From positions 1 to 22,504 of the IMG/VR virus record IMGVR_UViG_3300027741_000291: a stretch of 22,504 nucleotides of DNA; one strand, written 5' to 3'. Positions 1 to 8,059 of the stretch are shown piece by piece. A program made the position numbers and the translations under genes. The notes under the pieces are model-generated. The model did not search any database, was not told the origin of the DNA, and worked only from the letters and a program-made list of their open reading frames with translations. Source of the stretch: a virus. The first letter of the stretch is position 1. Every line of letters starts with the position of its first letter.

Positions 1-690
1 GAACAAATGCGCAAAGGCGTTGAGCCTTTAATCTCCAAAGCGCAGTTTGCAGATCAGATCAATGAGGTGGTTAACCCTTATTTGCAGACGATCCAAGGCA
101 TGGGTTTAGATGCACCCAAAGCGATAAAAGCCTTGCTAGAGGCTGACAACATGTTGCGAACTAGTAATGGGCAAGATAAATTGCAATTATTTAGTAGATT
201 AGCGCAACAATATGGGGTAAACTTAAATGAAGTAAACTTCCCGCAAGGAGTTGACCCGACAATTTACGCACTACAAAACGAACTAAACAATGTTCGTGGT
301 GAAGTGATTGGCTGGAAACAGCAACAAGAGCAAGTTCAAAATCAGCAGCTTTTAGGCGAAATTGAAAAATTTAGCTCTAAAGCCGAATATTTTGAAGAAG
401 CGCGTCCGACCATGATTCAACTCCTACAGAGTGGCGTGGCGCAGACGTTAGAGGACGCATATGAAAAAGCTGTGCGCCTCGACCCTGAGTTATTTGACAG
501 CGTACAAGTCAGCAAACAGGCCGAATTGGATAACGCAAAACGAGTAGCGGCAGACCGAGCAGCGAAATCTGCAAGGGCTAATGCGGTTTCGGTTAAAAGT
601 TCCACACCAGGAATGGCTACCAAAAACAATGCTCAAGATAGGCGCAGTTTATTGGCAGAGCAATTTGACCAATTATCTGCACGACTTTAA
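1..690 (+). CDS. Phage scaffolding protein, 5' truncated
   Basis: The reading frame is open from base 1. The first ATG is at base 7, but codons 1-6 are in frame, so the true start probably lies before the window. The visible 227 residues are hydrophilic, mostly helical and rich in Gln, Glu and Ala, with a likely coiled coil near residues 90-130 and a charged, Ala-rich tail. Position immediately before the major capsid gene and this composition are typical of scaffolding proteins, which template procapsid assembly in the cytoplasm and are then released or cleaved. There is no recognisable protease motif. The function is inferred from context, since scaffolds are poorly conserved in sequence. 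Confidence 0.7.
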   Translation, partial: EQMRKGVEPLISKAQFADQINEVVNPYLQTIQGMGLDAPKAIKALLEADNMLRTSNGQDKLQLFSRLAQQYGVNLNEVNFPQGVDPTIYALQNELNNVRGEVIGWKQQQEQVQNQQLLGEIEKFSSKAEYFEEARPTMIQLLQSGVAQTLEDAYEKAVRLDPELFDSVQVSKQAELDNAKRVAADRAAKSARANAVSVKSSTPGMATKNNAQDRRSLLAEQFDQLSARL

Positions 691-709
691 TTGATATAGG
701 AGAATTATT

Positions 710-1711
710 ATGGCATTTGCCAATTCCAGTATCAGCGACATCATTGCGACCAACATTCAAAGCCGTACTGGTGAGTTAGCTGATAACGTCACAAACAACA
801 ACGCCCTCTTGCGCCGACTCAAAGACCGTGGAAATGTGAAAACATTCTCCGGCGGTAACGTGATTTTGCAAGAGATTATGTACAACGACAGCACCACAAA
901 TAACACGAATTCTTATTCTGGTTACGAAGTGTTGAACGTTTCACAAAACAGCCCTATCAGTTCTGCCCAATTTAGCATTACTCAATACGCTGCTGCTGTG
1001 TCCATCTCTGGCTTGGAAATGATCCAGAACTCGGGCAAAGAAGCCATTATTGATTTGCTTGATGGTCGTATGATGGTTGCCGAAGCTCAATTGGCTAACC
1101 GTATCGGCGGGGACATCTACACAGATGGCACAGGCAACAGCGGCAAAAACATCACTGGTTTGGGCGCAGCAGTTCCTGATGCACCTTCCACTGGTACTTA
1201 CGGCGGCATTAACCGCGCTAATTATACTTTCTGGCGCTCGCAGAAATATTCTGGCGTGACTGATGGCGGTTCTGCTGTTTCGGCCTCAAACATCCAGTCT
1301 TACATGGATTCTTTGGCTGTTCAGTTGATTCGTGGTACAGACAAGCCTGATTTGATCGTTGCTGACAGTAATTACTACCGTTTGTATTTGCAATCTATGC
1401 AATCCATTCAGCGTGTTACTGATGGCGGCAACTCCACTCAAGGCGCTGGTTTTGCTTCATTGAAATACTATGGCGCTGGCATGGCATCTGATGTTGTGCT
1501 TGATGGTGGTATCGGGTCTAACGCTACTGCAAACCATATGTGGTTCTTGAACACCAAGTATCTGATGTTCCGTCCCCACGTTGACCGTAACTTTGTGCCA
1601 ATTGGTGGTGAGCGTCAAGCCGTTAACCAAGATGCCATCGTTAAGTTGATTGGTTGGGCTGGTAACTTGACTAGCTCAGGCCCACAATTCTGTGGCGTTC
1701 TGATCGCTTAA
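710..1711 (+). CDS. Major capsid protein
   Basis: This 333-residue protein would form the icosahedral head shell. It begins MAFANSSISDIIATNIQ and has the Asn/Ser/Gly-rich, beta-rich composition of HK97-fold coat proteins, including a segment around residues 70-130 (SGLEMIQNSGKEAIIDLL, then MMVAEAQLANRIGGD) that resembles the spine-helix region of such proteins. Length suits an HK97-type coat without an N-terminal delta domain. It follows the scaffold gene by 19 bases with a strong Shine-Dalgarno (AGGAG) at 698-702, and is followed 12 bases later by a small gene that may encode a decoration protein. The identification rests on gene order and general resemblance. No catalytic motif is expected. 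Confidence 0.8.
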   Translation: MAFANSSISDIIATNIQSRTGELADNVTNNNALLRRLKDRGNVKTFSGGNVILQEIMYNDSTTNNTNSYSGYEVLNVSQNSPISSAQFSITQYAAAVSISGLEMIQNSGKEAIIDLLDGRMMVAEAQLANRIGGDIYTDGTGNSGKNITGLGAAVPDAPSTGTYGGINRANYTFWRSQKYSGVTDGGSAVSASNIQSYMDSLAVQLIRGTDKPDLIVADSNYYRLYLQSMQSIQRVTDGGNSTQGAGFASLKYYGAGMASDVVLDGGIGSNATANHMWFLNTKYLMFRPHVDRNFVPIGGERQAVNQDAIVKLIGWAGNLTSSGPQFCGVLIA

Positions 1712-1723
1712 AGGAGTAAAATC

Positions 1724-2020
1724 ATGGCATATACAGTAACCCCCGTCATTGGTATTGACTTTAATAACATCGTTAACACCAACACAAACAGCGCTGGTAC
1801 GGCTGTTCCTACGTTTGGCCCTTTGGGTGCTGAAGTGTTTGGCTCTGACGGCAAAATTTATGTGTTGGGTCAAGCCAACGCATCTATTTCCGCCTCAACA
1901 ACCGCTTGCACCGTTAACGCAACCACATTCTTGGTGACAGCTTCGGGAGGTTCTTATACATCTCCCGCAGTTGCCCTAGTATCTGGTGACGTTGCATGGT
2001 TCTCTAAAGCATCTGTGTAA
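1724..2020 (+). CDS. Small beta-rich virion protein, candidate capsid decoration protein
   Basis: A 98-residue protein (MAYTVTPVIGIDFNN start), rich in Thr, Ala, Ser and Val with almost no charged residues, predicted to be all-beta. Its Shine-Dalgarno AAAGGAG lies at 1711-1717, eight nucleotides from the ATG. It sits between the capsid gene and a rho-independent terminator, so it would be co-transcribed with capsid at the same high level. Stoichiometry and composition suggest a head decoration or cement protein, but I recognise no family. It could equally be a small head-tail or fibre component. Confidence 0.6.
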   Translation: MAYTVTPVIGIDFNNIVNTNTNSAGTAVPTFGPLGAEVFGSDGKIYVLGQANASISASTTACTVNATTFLVTASGGSYTSPAVALVSGDVAWFSKASV

Positions 2021-2024
2021 AATT

Positions 2025-2054
2025 AAAGGGGCGGCATAAAAACCGCCTCTTTTT
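2025..2054 (+). terminator. Rho-independent terminator after capsid genes
   Basis: AAAGGGGCGG pairs with CCGCCTCTTT (one G-T pair) across an 8-nt A-rich loop, followed by a T run. It lies five bases after the stop of the 98-aa gene and before the next ribosome-binding site. This would cut down transcription after the capsid genes and set the ratio of coat to tail proteins. Confidence 0.85.
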
Positions 2055-2069
2055 AATTAAGGAACTAAA

Positions 2070-2432
2070 ATGGCTATCCCTTCACGAATTCTTGGCGCAG
2101 GTAACTCGCCTTTGTCTACAGTCTCCATCGCGGGTGATGGCGCTGTTGGCATTGTTGCATTGGGTTCAACTGCCGCTACCGCAACACAATTGTCGGCTGT
2201 GTTCAACACAATCACAACTTCATCCGCTTCTACAGGCGTTAAATTGCCTCCTACAGAAGCTGGCGCACTGGTTGGTATTCGTAATGATTCAGGTCAAACA
2301 ATTACTGTTTACCCTTACAATACAAGTTCAACCATCAATGCAGCGGCGACATCTGTTACATTGGCAACTGCAAAGAGCATGATTCTTTTTGCCCCGAGCG
2401 CAACAACTTGGGCATCCGTCACTTCAGCTTAA
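2070..2432 (+). CDS. Small beta-rich virion protein
   Basis: A 120-residue protein with no Cys, few charged residues and alternating Thr/Ser/Val/Ala typical of beta-sandwich virion proteins. The second half (GVKLPPTEAGALVGIRNDSG, then TITVYPYNTSSTIN and a final ATTWASV) follows a pattern I associate with small domains found in phage head and tail surface proteins: a 'LP..AG..v.v.N.s...ltVyP..g..IN' strand series ending in a Trp. Shine-Dalgarno AAGGA is at 2059-2063. Being the first gene after the terminator, it would be made at a lower level than capsid. Likely a surface protein of head or neck, with its exact role unknown. Confidence 0.55.
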   Translation: MAIPSRILGAGNSPLSTVSIAGDGAVGIVALGSTAATATQLSAVFNTITTSSASTGVKLPPTEAGALVGIRNDSGQTITVYPYNTSSTINAAATSVTLATAKSMILFAPSATTWASVTSA

Positions 2433-2449
2433 TCCCCACAGGATAAAAA

Positions 2450-2980
2450 ATGGCACTAGATTCCGATATTGCAAACGCAGACACTCATCTGCACGTTGAG
2501 TTTTATACATTTGACAAAGCACCGTACAAAGACATCCCGTTTGTGCGAATTATGGTTCCTGGCGATAAGTACAACATCATTGAACAGCCTGTTCGTGATG
2601 ACCATAAAGAGCGCTTTCCCCGTCAATGGTTGCACTATCAAATGCAAAACTCAGAAGGTGGGCCTGTCATTGGCACAACTTTGCAAAATTGGCATCTAGA
2701 TCGCCCTGAAGAATTTACAGACAGCCAAATGGCTGAATTGCAAATTCTAAAGTTTCAAACGGTTGAGCAAGTTGCTACGGCAAGCGATGCTCAATTGCAG
2801 CGCGTAGGCATGGGCGCTGTTGGATTGCGTGAAAAAGCAAGAGCATATCTGCTGAGACGCAATCAAAGTGAGAGTTCATTTGAATTAGAGCAGACCCGTT
2901 CTGAATTAAAAGAATTGCAAGAGCAAATGAAAGCCTTGTTGTCTGAAAAAGCACGAGGCCGCCCTAAAAAAGAGGTGTAA
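2450..2980 (+). CDS. Virion-module protein with helical domain and C-terminal AT-hook
   Basis: A 176-residue protein. Residues ~10-85 form a compact domain with PGDKYNIIEQPVRDDHKERF and FPRQW motifs, which I recall from uncharacterised proteins that recur beside capsid/adaptor genes. Residues ~95-135 (QILKFQTVEQVATASD, then LQRVGMGAVGLREKARAYL) look like a small helix-hairpin-helix-type fold. Residues ~143-166 are a probable coiled coil, and the last residues ARGRPKKEV contain RGRPKK, the core of an AT-hook that binds the minor groove of AT-rich DNA. It is followed three bases later by the adaptor gene. It could be a DNA-contacting head-completion or packaging protein. Function unknown, but gene reality is secure. 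Confidence 0.7.
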   Translation: MALDSDIANADTHLHVEFYTFDKAPYKDIPFVRIMVPGDKYNIIEQPVRDDHKERFPRQWLHYQMQNSEGGPVIGTTLQNWHLDRPEEFTDSQMAELQILKFQTVEQVATASDAQLQRVGMGAVGLREKARAYLLRRNQSESSFELEQTRSELKELQEQMKALLSEKARGRPKKEV

Positions 2981-2983
2981 ATT

Positions 2984-3895
2984 ATGTCTAGCACTATGCT
3001 TCAGTTAGTGCAGCAAGTTACAAACGAATTAGGCGTGTCAACACCGACAAGTGTTGCTGGAAATACTAATCAAGACGTTACCCAAATTCTTGCGTTAATG
3101 AACGCAAGTGGTTACGAGTTTCTGCGCAAACATCCTTGGCGAACCCTTACAAAGCAAAAGCAGTTTTATACGGAATATTTGACCACTACTGGCACATGGT
3201 CTAGTAGTGGCTCATCTATCACGGGAATTCCGTCTACAAATGGTTTGGATAGCACCTACATGGTGGTTGGTACAGGCATTGACCAAAACACCTTTATCCA
3301 AAGCGTAGATTCTTCGACATCTGTTACTTTAACTAGAAAAACAACAGCAGACGCAACTAATGCAACCGTGTACTTCCAAAAGATGAAGTACGCATTTCCT
3401 AGCGATTACGAAGCCATTATCCCAAGGACAATGTGGGATAAGGACAAGCATTGGGAGATGTTAGGCCCAGAAGATGCGCAGCAGTGGGAATGGTTGCTGT
3501 CTGGATATATCGCTACAGGCCCCCGAATTAGGTGGCGTTTGTTTAGCAAGTATTTCCAGATATGGCCTGGTTTTTCTACCGCTGAGTTTTTGGGTTACGA
3601 ATACCGTTCAAATGCTTGGGCAAACAGCGCGGCTGATGAACCTAAGACATCTTTTACGGCTGATTCTGATACTTGCATTTATCCTGACCGTTTGATGGTT
3701 CTTTCAACCAAGCTCAAATATTTTGAGGCTAAAGGGTTTGACACAACGGCAATGTATCGCAACTATTTGGAAGAAATGGAAGCAGCTATTGCTTTGGATA
3801 TGTCGGCGGCTAACTTGTCGTTTGCGCCAAGGCCAGGCACTATCTTGGTTGGATACGACAACATTCCTGACAGTGGTTATGGGGCATCGCCATAA
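2984..3895 (+). CDS. Head-tail adaptor / tail tubular protein A-like
   Basis: A 303-residue protein. The N-terminal helical part (MLQLVQQVTNELGVSTP, then QILALMNASGYEFLRKHPWR) and the later PDRLMVLSTKLKYFEAKGFD, YRNYLEEMEAA helices resemble short-tail phage adaptors that dock under the portal (T7 gp11 and P22 gp4 functional class). Residues ~60-125 are an inserted Ser/Thr-rich beta domain. The stop overlaps the next start (TAATG at 3893-3897), indicating translational coupling with the hub/nozzle gene. That pairing, adaptor then nozzle, is the normal order in podoviruses. Assignment is from architecture and context and has not been confirmed by alignment. Confidence 0.65.
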   Translation: MSSTMLQLVQQVTNELGVSTPTSVAGNTNQDVTQILALMNASGYEFLRKHPWRTLTKQKQFYTEYLTTTGTWSSSGSSITGIPSTNGLDSTYMVVGTGIDQNTFIQSVDSSTSVTLTRKTTADATNATVYFQKMKYAFPSDYEAIIPRTMWDKDKHWEMLGPEDAQQWEWLLSGYIATGPRIRWRLFSKYFQIWPGFSTAEFLGYEYRSNAWANSAADEPKTSFTADSDTCIYPDRLMVLSTKLKYFEAKGFDTTAMYRNYLEEMEAAIALDMSAANLSFAPRPGTILVGYDNIPDSGYGASP

Positions 3896-5436
3896 TGAAA
3901 ATTGCCCAACGAACTGCCGCTAATGTAGCAAGTATTCCAGCGCCAGTTGGCGGGTGGAATGTGCGTGATTCACTAGCAAATATGTCGCCTACTGATGCGG
4001 TGACAATGACCAATTACTTTCCAACTGTTTCAAGTGTGAACTTGCGCGGCGGGTACAGTAAATGGTCAACGGGTATCACGGGGCAAGTTGACACGGTGAT
4101 GGCCTATGAAACAGGCAGCGTTAGTAAATTATTTGGGGTTGCTAGTGGCTCCATTTACAACTGCACAACCAAAGGGGCTGTGGGCGCTGCTGACAAAACA
4201 GGGTTGACCAACAGCCGTTTTGAGCATATTAACGTCACAACGCCTGGCGGCAGTTTTCTTTATGCCTGCAACGGTGTAGATGATCCCCTGCTGTACAACG
4301 GCACAACATGGCAAAGCGTAAACGCCTCAAGCTCACCAATTGCAATCACTGGCGTAACCACAAACAAGCTGAACAATGTCACGTTGTTTAAAAACCGTGT
4401 TTGGTTTATTGAAAGAGAAAGTTTAAAAGCATGGTACTTGCCCACTAACTCAGTGGGTGGCGCTGCCGAGGTTTTAGACTTGAGTTCAATTGCCCGAATG
4501 GGCGGTTACATCGTGTCTTTTAGCGCATGGACGATTGACGCTGGTTATGGCGTAGACGATAACCTTGTTTTTGTGACCTCACAGGGCGAGATTATTGTTT
4601 ATCGAGGCACAGACCCCGCCTCTGCAAGCACATGGGCTTTAGCGGGCGTTTGGAAGCTCGGCGCACCCGTTTCTAGGCGTTGTTTGTATAAATACGGTGG
4701 CGACCTATTGGTTTTAAGTTTAGACGGTCTTTTGCCACTGGCTTCAGCGTTGCAATCAAGCCGACTTGACCCAAGGGTAAATCTATCAGACAAAATTCAG
4801 GGCGCTATTACTGAGGCGACAACGGCTTACCAAAATTCGTTTGGTTGGGCTTTGCTTTATCACGCTAAAAACAATGCTTTGTGGATCAATGTGCCTGTTG
4901 GCCTTGGTTCGCAAGAGCAGTTTGTGATGAACACCATCACAAAATCATGGACAAGGTTTACAGGGTGGGACGCTAATTGTTGGGAAACATTTTACGACAA
5001 TCCTTATTTTGGCAGCGATGGTTATGTTGGTTTGGCTTGGGACGGTTTTACCGATGATGTGAGTGACATCAATGGGATTGTTTTGCAAGCGTTTAACTAT
5101 TACGAAAACCGTGGTGTAAAGAAATATTTTACAAGAGCCAGGCCCTCTATTTTCACAAATGGAACTCCCAACATTTTGGTTGGCATAAATGTTGATTTTG
5201 ATTTATCAGACACAACAGGAGCCTTGAACTTTAGCCCATCAAGTTATGGGGTGTGGGGAACATCGCTTTGGGGTAACGCATTGTGGTCAAGCGGAACAAT
5301 CATTACAAACAACTGGCAAGGGGTCACTGGCATTGGTTATTGTGCGGGGATTCAGTTAAAATCAGCCTCACAGGGCCTGCAAATTGAGTGGGCCTCAACT
5401 GATGTTGTTTTCCAACAAGGATGGGCTGGCATATGA
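3895..5436 (+). CDS. Tail hub / nozzle protein (stabilisation-type)
   Basis: A 513-residue beta-rich protein. An early GGWNVRDSLANMSPTDAVTM segment (residues ~18-37) is followed by YFPTVSSVNLRGGYSKW. This 'GGlN..d....mp..dA..l.N.fP....v..R.G' pattern is typical of short-tail hub/nozzle proteins that continue the DNA channel below the adaptor (functionally P22 gp10 or T7 gp12). Repeated Trp/Gly-rich blades suggest a beta-propeller-like fold. It overlaps the adaptor gene by one base and the following acetyltransferase by ATGA at 5433-5436. The internal C-terminal half (YENRGVKKYFTRARPSI) is also typical of these proteins. Role inferred from pattern and gene order. Confidence 0.65.
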   Translation: MKIAQRTAANVASIPAPVGGWNVRDSLANMSPTDAVTMTNYFPTVSSVNLRGGYSKWSTGITGQVDTVMAYETGSVSKLFGVASGSIYNCTTKGAVGAADKTGLTNSRFEHINVTTPGGSFLYACNGVDDPLLYNGTTWQSVNASSSPIAITGVTTNKLNNVTLFKNRVWFIERESLKAWYLPTNSVGGAAEVLDLSSIARMGGYIVSFSAWTIDAGYGVDDNLVFVTSQGEIIVYRGTDPASASTWALAGVWKLGAPVSRRCLYKYGGDLLVLSLDGLLPLASALQSSRLDPRVNLSDKIQGAITEATTAYQNSFGWALLYHAKNNALWINVPVGLGSQEQFVMNTITKSWTRFTGWDANCWETFYDNPYFGSDGYVGLAWDGFTDDVSDINGIVLQAFNYYENRGVKKYFTRARPSIFTNGTPNILVGINVDFDLSDTTGALNFSPSSYGVWGTSLWGNALWSSGTIITNNWQGVTGIGYCAGIQLKSASQGLQIEWASTDVVFQQGWAGI

Positions 5437-5870
5437 ACCCAAAGATGGAAAGATTTGCGGATGTTTCAGCCGAAGCCGTGGTGCTTATTGGCAAACATTG
5501 GGCTGAACTCTACGGCAACGCTAACTTGAAAAGCGACTTTGGTGGCATGATTGAGTTGGAAAAAACAGGAAATTTTGCATACTTTACATTGCGCACCGAA
5601 ACGGGTGAATTAGCGGGTCATGCAGGTTTTATGGTGTTTAGATCGCCTTTTTATGGCGCAATGCAAGCAATAGATGTTTTTTATTATGTGCTGCCAGAAC
5701 ATCGAGGCGGGTTGGGAATTTGCAAAATGCTTAAATTAGCAGGGCAAATGCTTAAAGTTAATGGCGTAAATCAAATCATGATAAGCCACAAAAAAAATCA
5801 AGATTTGAGCGTTCTGCTGCAAAGAGCAAACTATGAGCCATCAGGCGAAACATACGAATTTAAGGAATAA
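5433..5870 (+). CDS. GNAT-family N-acetyltransferase (structural module)
   Basis: A 145-residue GNAT protein, which would transfer acetyl from acetyl-CoA to an amine of unknown identity. The pyrophosphate-binding motif A is visible as YYVLPEHRGGLGICKMLK (R/Q-x-x-G-x-G core: HRGGLG), preceded by the usual beta strands (GELAGHAGFMVF). I prefer the ATG at 5433, which makes the classical ATGA overlap with the hub stop. The in-frame ATG at 5421 has its AAGG directly abutting the codon. Lying between tail hub and ejection protein genes, it is probably expressed late and may modify a virion or host protein, but no substrate can be read from sequence. A second, unrelated-looking GNAT lies at 16708. 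Confidence 0.85.
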   Translation: MNPKMERFADVSAEAVVLIGKHWAELYGNANLKSDFGGMIELEKTGNFAYFTLRTETGELAGHAGFMVFRSPFYGAMQAIDVFYYVLPEHRGGLGICKMLKLAGQMLKVNGVNQIMISHKKNQDLSVLLQRANYEPSGETYEFKE

Positions 5871-5872
5871 AC

Positions 5873-8056
5873 ATGGCTTTCTTTTGCCCTCAACCAAATC
5901 CGCCCGCAACGCCTGATTATGCGGCTGCTGCCAAAGCCCAGGGCGCAGCAAACAAAGAAACTGCAATTACTCAGGGTTACTTAAACAATCCTAACGTACA
6001 AGGCCCATTAGGTGGCCAAAACGTAACATTTGATCCCCTTACAAATCAGCCTTATATACAACAATTTTTGACACCAACGGGACAAAGCACGCTGGAGGCA
6101 CAGCAGCGCGTCCAACAGCAAATGGCGAACCTAGGCGAAACTGGTTTGCAAAAAGTATCCGGTGTTATTGGGACGCCATTTCAATATACAGGGCCGCAAA
6201 CAACTACTTCACTTGCAAATTCTGGGCAAATACAAGAGTCGCCTGATTTGTTGGGCATGGGCAGGGCTTCTGGTGGATTTACAGGCGATAGAGCCTATGG
6301 TTCTGTTGCTAATCCACAAGCAAATGGCAATTTCCAAGGCCAACAAGCAACTGGCGGCGTAACTGGCCCATCTTTGCAGCAAAGTTATGGCAACTATGGC
6401 ATTGTTCAAAATGCGCCTAATTTGGGTTCTTATGGTTCAGCATCATCTATTGGCGCAAACCAATATGGTTTATCTGGTGGCATAAATCCCAATCAATATG
6501 GATCAGCCGAAGGCGGCGTTCAAGATGTTAACTTGCAGCAATCTGTTGGTAATATTGGTCAAATTAATCAAAACTTAAATGCCAATAATTATCTTGCCAA
6601 CAACCAATTAAATTTGGGTAATGTTGCGCAAATGCCTGTTAATGCGGGAACGACAGGCCAAGCAGCAATTATGGCTCGTCTTGCGCCTCAATTGGAGCGC
6701 CAACAAAAGGCCACTGCTCAAAACTTAGCAAACCAAGGGCTGGTGGCGGGCGGGGAAGCATATACTAACGCAATGCGAGATCAAAGTCAGCAGCAAAATG
6801 ATTTGTTGACGCAAGCAGCATTGCAAGGGATTAGTTTGGACACCGCGGCAAATCAACAAGGTTTTAATCAAGCCTTGGCTGCGGGTCAATTTGGAAATAC
6901 TGGAACACAGCAAAACTTTGGCAATGCTTTGGCGGCTCAACAAGCGCAAAACGCGGCACAAAACCAAGGTTTTAATCAGCAATTGCAATCAGGGCAATTT
7001 GGCAATCAAGCACAGTTAGCGAGTTTTGGCGTGGATTTGCAAAATCAGCAAGCACGGAATCAAGCTATTGCCCAAAATTATGGTCAAGGTTTAAACGCTC
7101 AACAATTGGCAAATCAATCAATTGCGCAAAACTTTGGTCAAGGTATGACCGCATCAAATGCGGCAAATGCGGCAATTCAACAAAATCAAAATGCGGCGTT
7201 GCAACAGCAAACAGCTGCAAATCAGGCGCAAGCACAACAATATGCGCAGGCTCAAGCTAATGCACAGTTTGCCAACCAAGCTCAATTAGCTGGATTCGGT
7301 GCAAATTTGCAAAACCAACAAGCGCAAAACCAAGCTATTGGTCAAAATTACCAACAAGGCATGGGAACACAAGCAGCTCAAAATCAAGCGGCTGCGCAAA
7401 ACTTTGGTCAAAACGTAACAAATCAGCAATTGGCAAACGCTGCCATTGGTCAGAATTACCAGCAAGGGATGAACACCCAAGCGGCTCAAAACCAAGCTCT
7501 GTTGCAAAATCAGAATATTGCATCGCAACAACAGCAATTAAATAATGCTGCTCAACTTCAGCGATACAACCAAAACCTTGGTCAAGGGCAGTTTGCTAAC
7601 CAAGCGGCATTGCAAGAGTTGCAAAAACAATTGACATTGCGCAATCAGCCTCTGAACGAAATCACTGGTTTGATGAGTGGTTCACAGTTGCAGATGCCTC
7701 AATTCCAAGGCTACAACCCAACGAATATTGCGCCAGCACCTATATTTGCGGGTGCGCAAGCTCAAGGTGCGGCTGATTTGCAAAACTACGGCATCCAGCA
7801 GTCCGGTGCTAATGCTGGATTAAGTGGATTGTTTAACCTTGCTGGCGCTGGAGTTGCAAAATATTCAGATCGCAGATTGAAGTCAAACATTGAGCGCATT
7901 GGCACTCACAAACTTGGCATTGGTCTTTATGAATACGACATCTTTGGTGAGCGTCAACAAGGTGTAATGGCTGATGAAGTTGAAAAAGTCATGCCAGAAG
8001 CCGTTTTGATGAACCCAAGCGGTTACAAAATGGTCAACTACGATTTATTGGGGTAA
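5873..8056 (+). CDS. Q/N-rich internal virion protein with C-terminal S74 chaperone domain
   Basis: A 727-residue protein in three parts. The N-terminus (MAFFCPQPNPPATPDYAAAAKAQ) resembles starts of podoviral internal proteins. Residues ~290-600 are extremely rich in Gln, Asn and Ala and built of repeats such as QAIAQNYGQG / QAIGQNYQQG. Residues 374-463 and 464-553 form a tandem duplication with a 90-residue period. The C-terminus (665-727) starts SDRRLKSNIERIG and is a short peptidase S74 / intramolecular chaperone domain. Ser665 and Lys670 have the spacing of the self-cleavage dyad known from endosialidase chaperones, and MADEVEKVMPEAV is the conserved following helix. Shine-Dalgarno AAGGA precedes the ATG. 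It probably acts in the head core or tail. The chaperone would assist oligomerisation and may be cleaved off. Confidence 0.75.
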   Translation: MAFFCPQPNPPATPDYAAAAKAQGAANKETAITQGYLNNPNVQGPLGGQNVTFDPLTNQPYIQQFLTPTGQSTLEAQQRVQQQMANLGETGLQKVSGVIGTPFQYTGPQTTTSLANSGQIQESPDLLGMGRASGGFTGDRAYGSVANPQANGNFQGQQATGGVTGPSLQQSYGNYGIVQNAPNLGSYGSASSIGANQYGLSGGINPNQYGSAEGGVQDVNLQQSVGNIGQINQNLNANNYLANNQLNLGNVAQMPVNAGTTGQAAIMARLAPQLERQQKATAQNLANQGLVAGGEAYTNAMRDQSQQQNDLLTQAALQGISLDTAANQQGFNQALAAGQFGNTGTQQNFGNALAAQQAQNAAQNQGFNQQLQSGQFGNQAQLASFGVDLQNQQARNQAIAQNYGQGLNAQQLANQSIAQNFGQGMTASNAANAAIQQNQNAALQQQTAANQAQAQQYAQAQANAQFANQAQLAGFGANLQNQQAQNQAIGQNYQQGMGTQAAQNQAAAQNFGQNVTNQQLANAAIGQNYQQGMNTQAAQNQALLQNQNIASQQQQLNNAAQLQRYNQNLGQGQFANQAALQELQKQLTLRNQPLNEITGLMSGSQLQMPQFQGYNPTNIAPAPIFAGAQAQGAADLQNYGIQQSGANAGLSGLFNLAGAGVAKYSDRRLKSNIERIGTHKLGIGLYEYDIFGERQQGVMADEVEKVMPEAVLMNPSGYKMVNYDLLG
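6992..7531 (+). repeat. Tandem duplication (90-codon period) within Q/N-rich gene
   Basis: The two copies begin at codons 374 (GQFGNQAQLASFG) and 464 (AQFANQAQLAGFG). By hand alignment 34 of the first 50 residues match without gaps, and similarity then fades. Smaller 18-19-residue units (x-I-x-Q-N-Y/F-x-Q-G-M/L) occur inside each copy. The region is AT-moderate and open on the opposite strand as well, which produces spurious antisense ORFs. Confidence 0.8.
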
Positions 8057-8059
8057 AAC

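Noticed and set aside
5421-5435. Upstream ATG for the first GNAT
   Set aside because: AAGG directly touches this ATG, leaving no spacing; the ATG at 5433 forms a standard ATGA overlap.
6725-7537. Long antisense ORFs opposite the Q/N-rich gene
   Set aside because: They mirror the CAA/CAG/AAT repeats of the plus-strand gene, have Leu-rich repetitive composition, no ribosome-binding sites and no family pattern.
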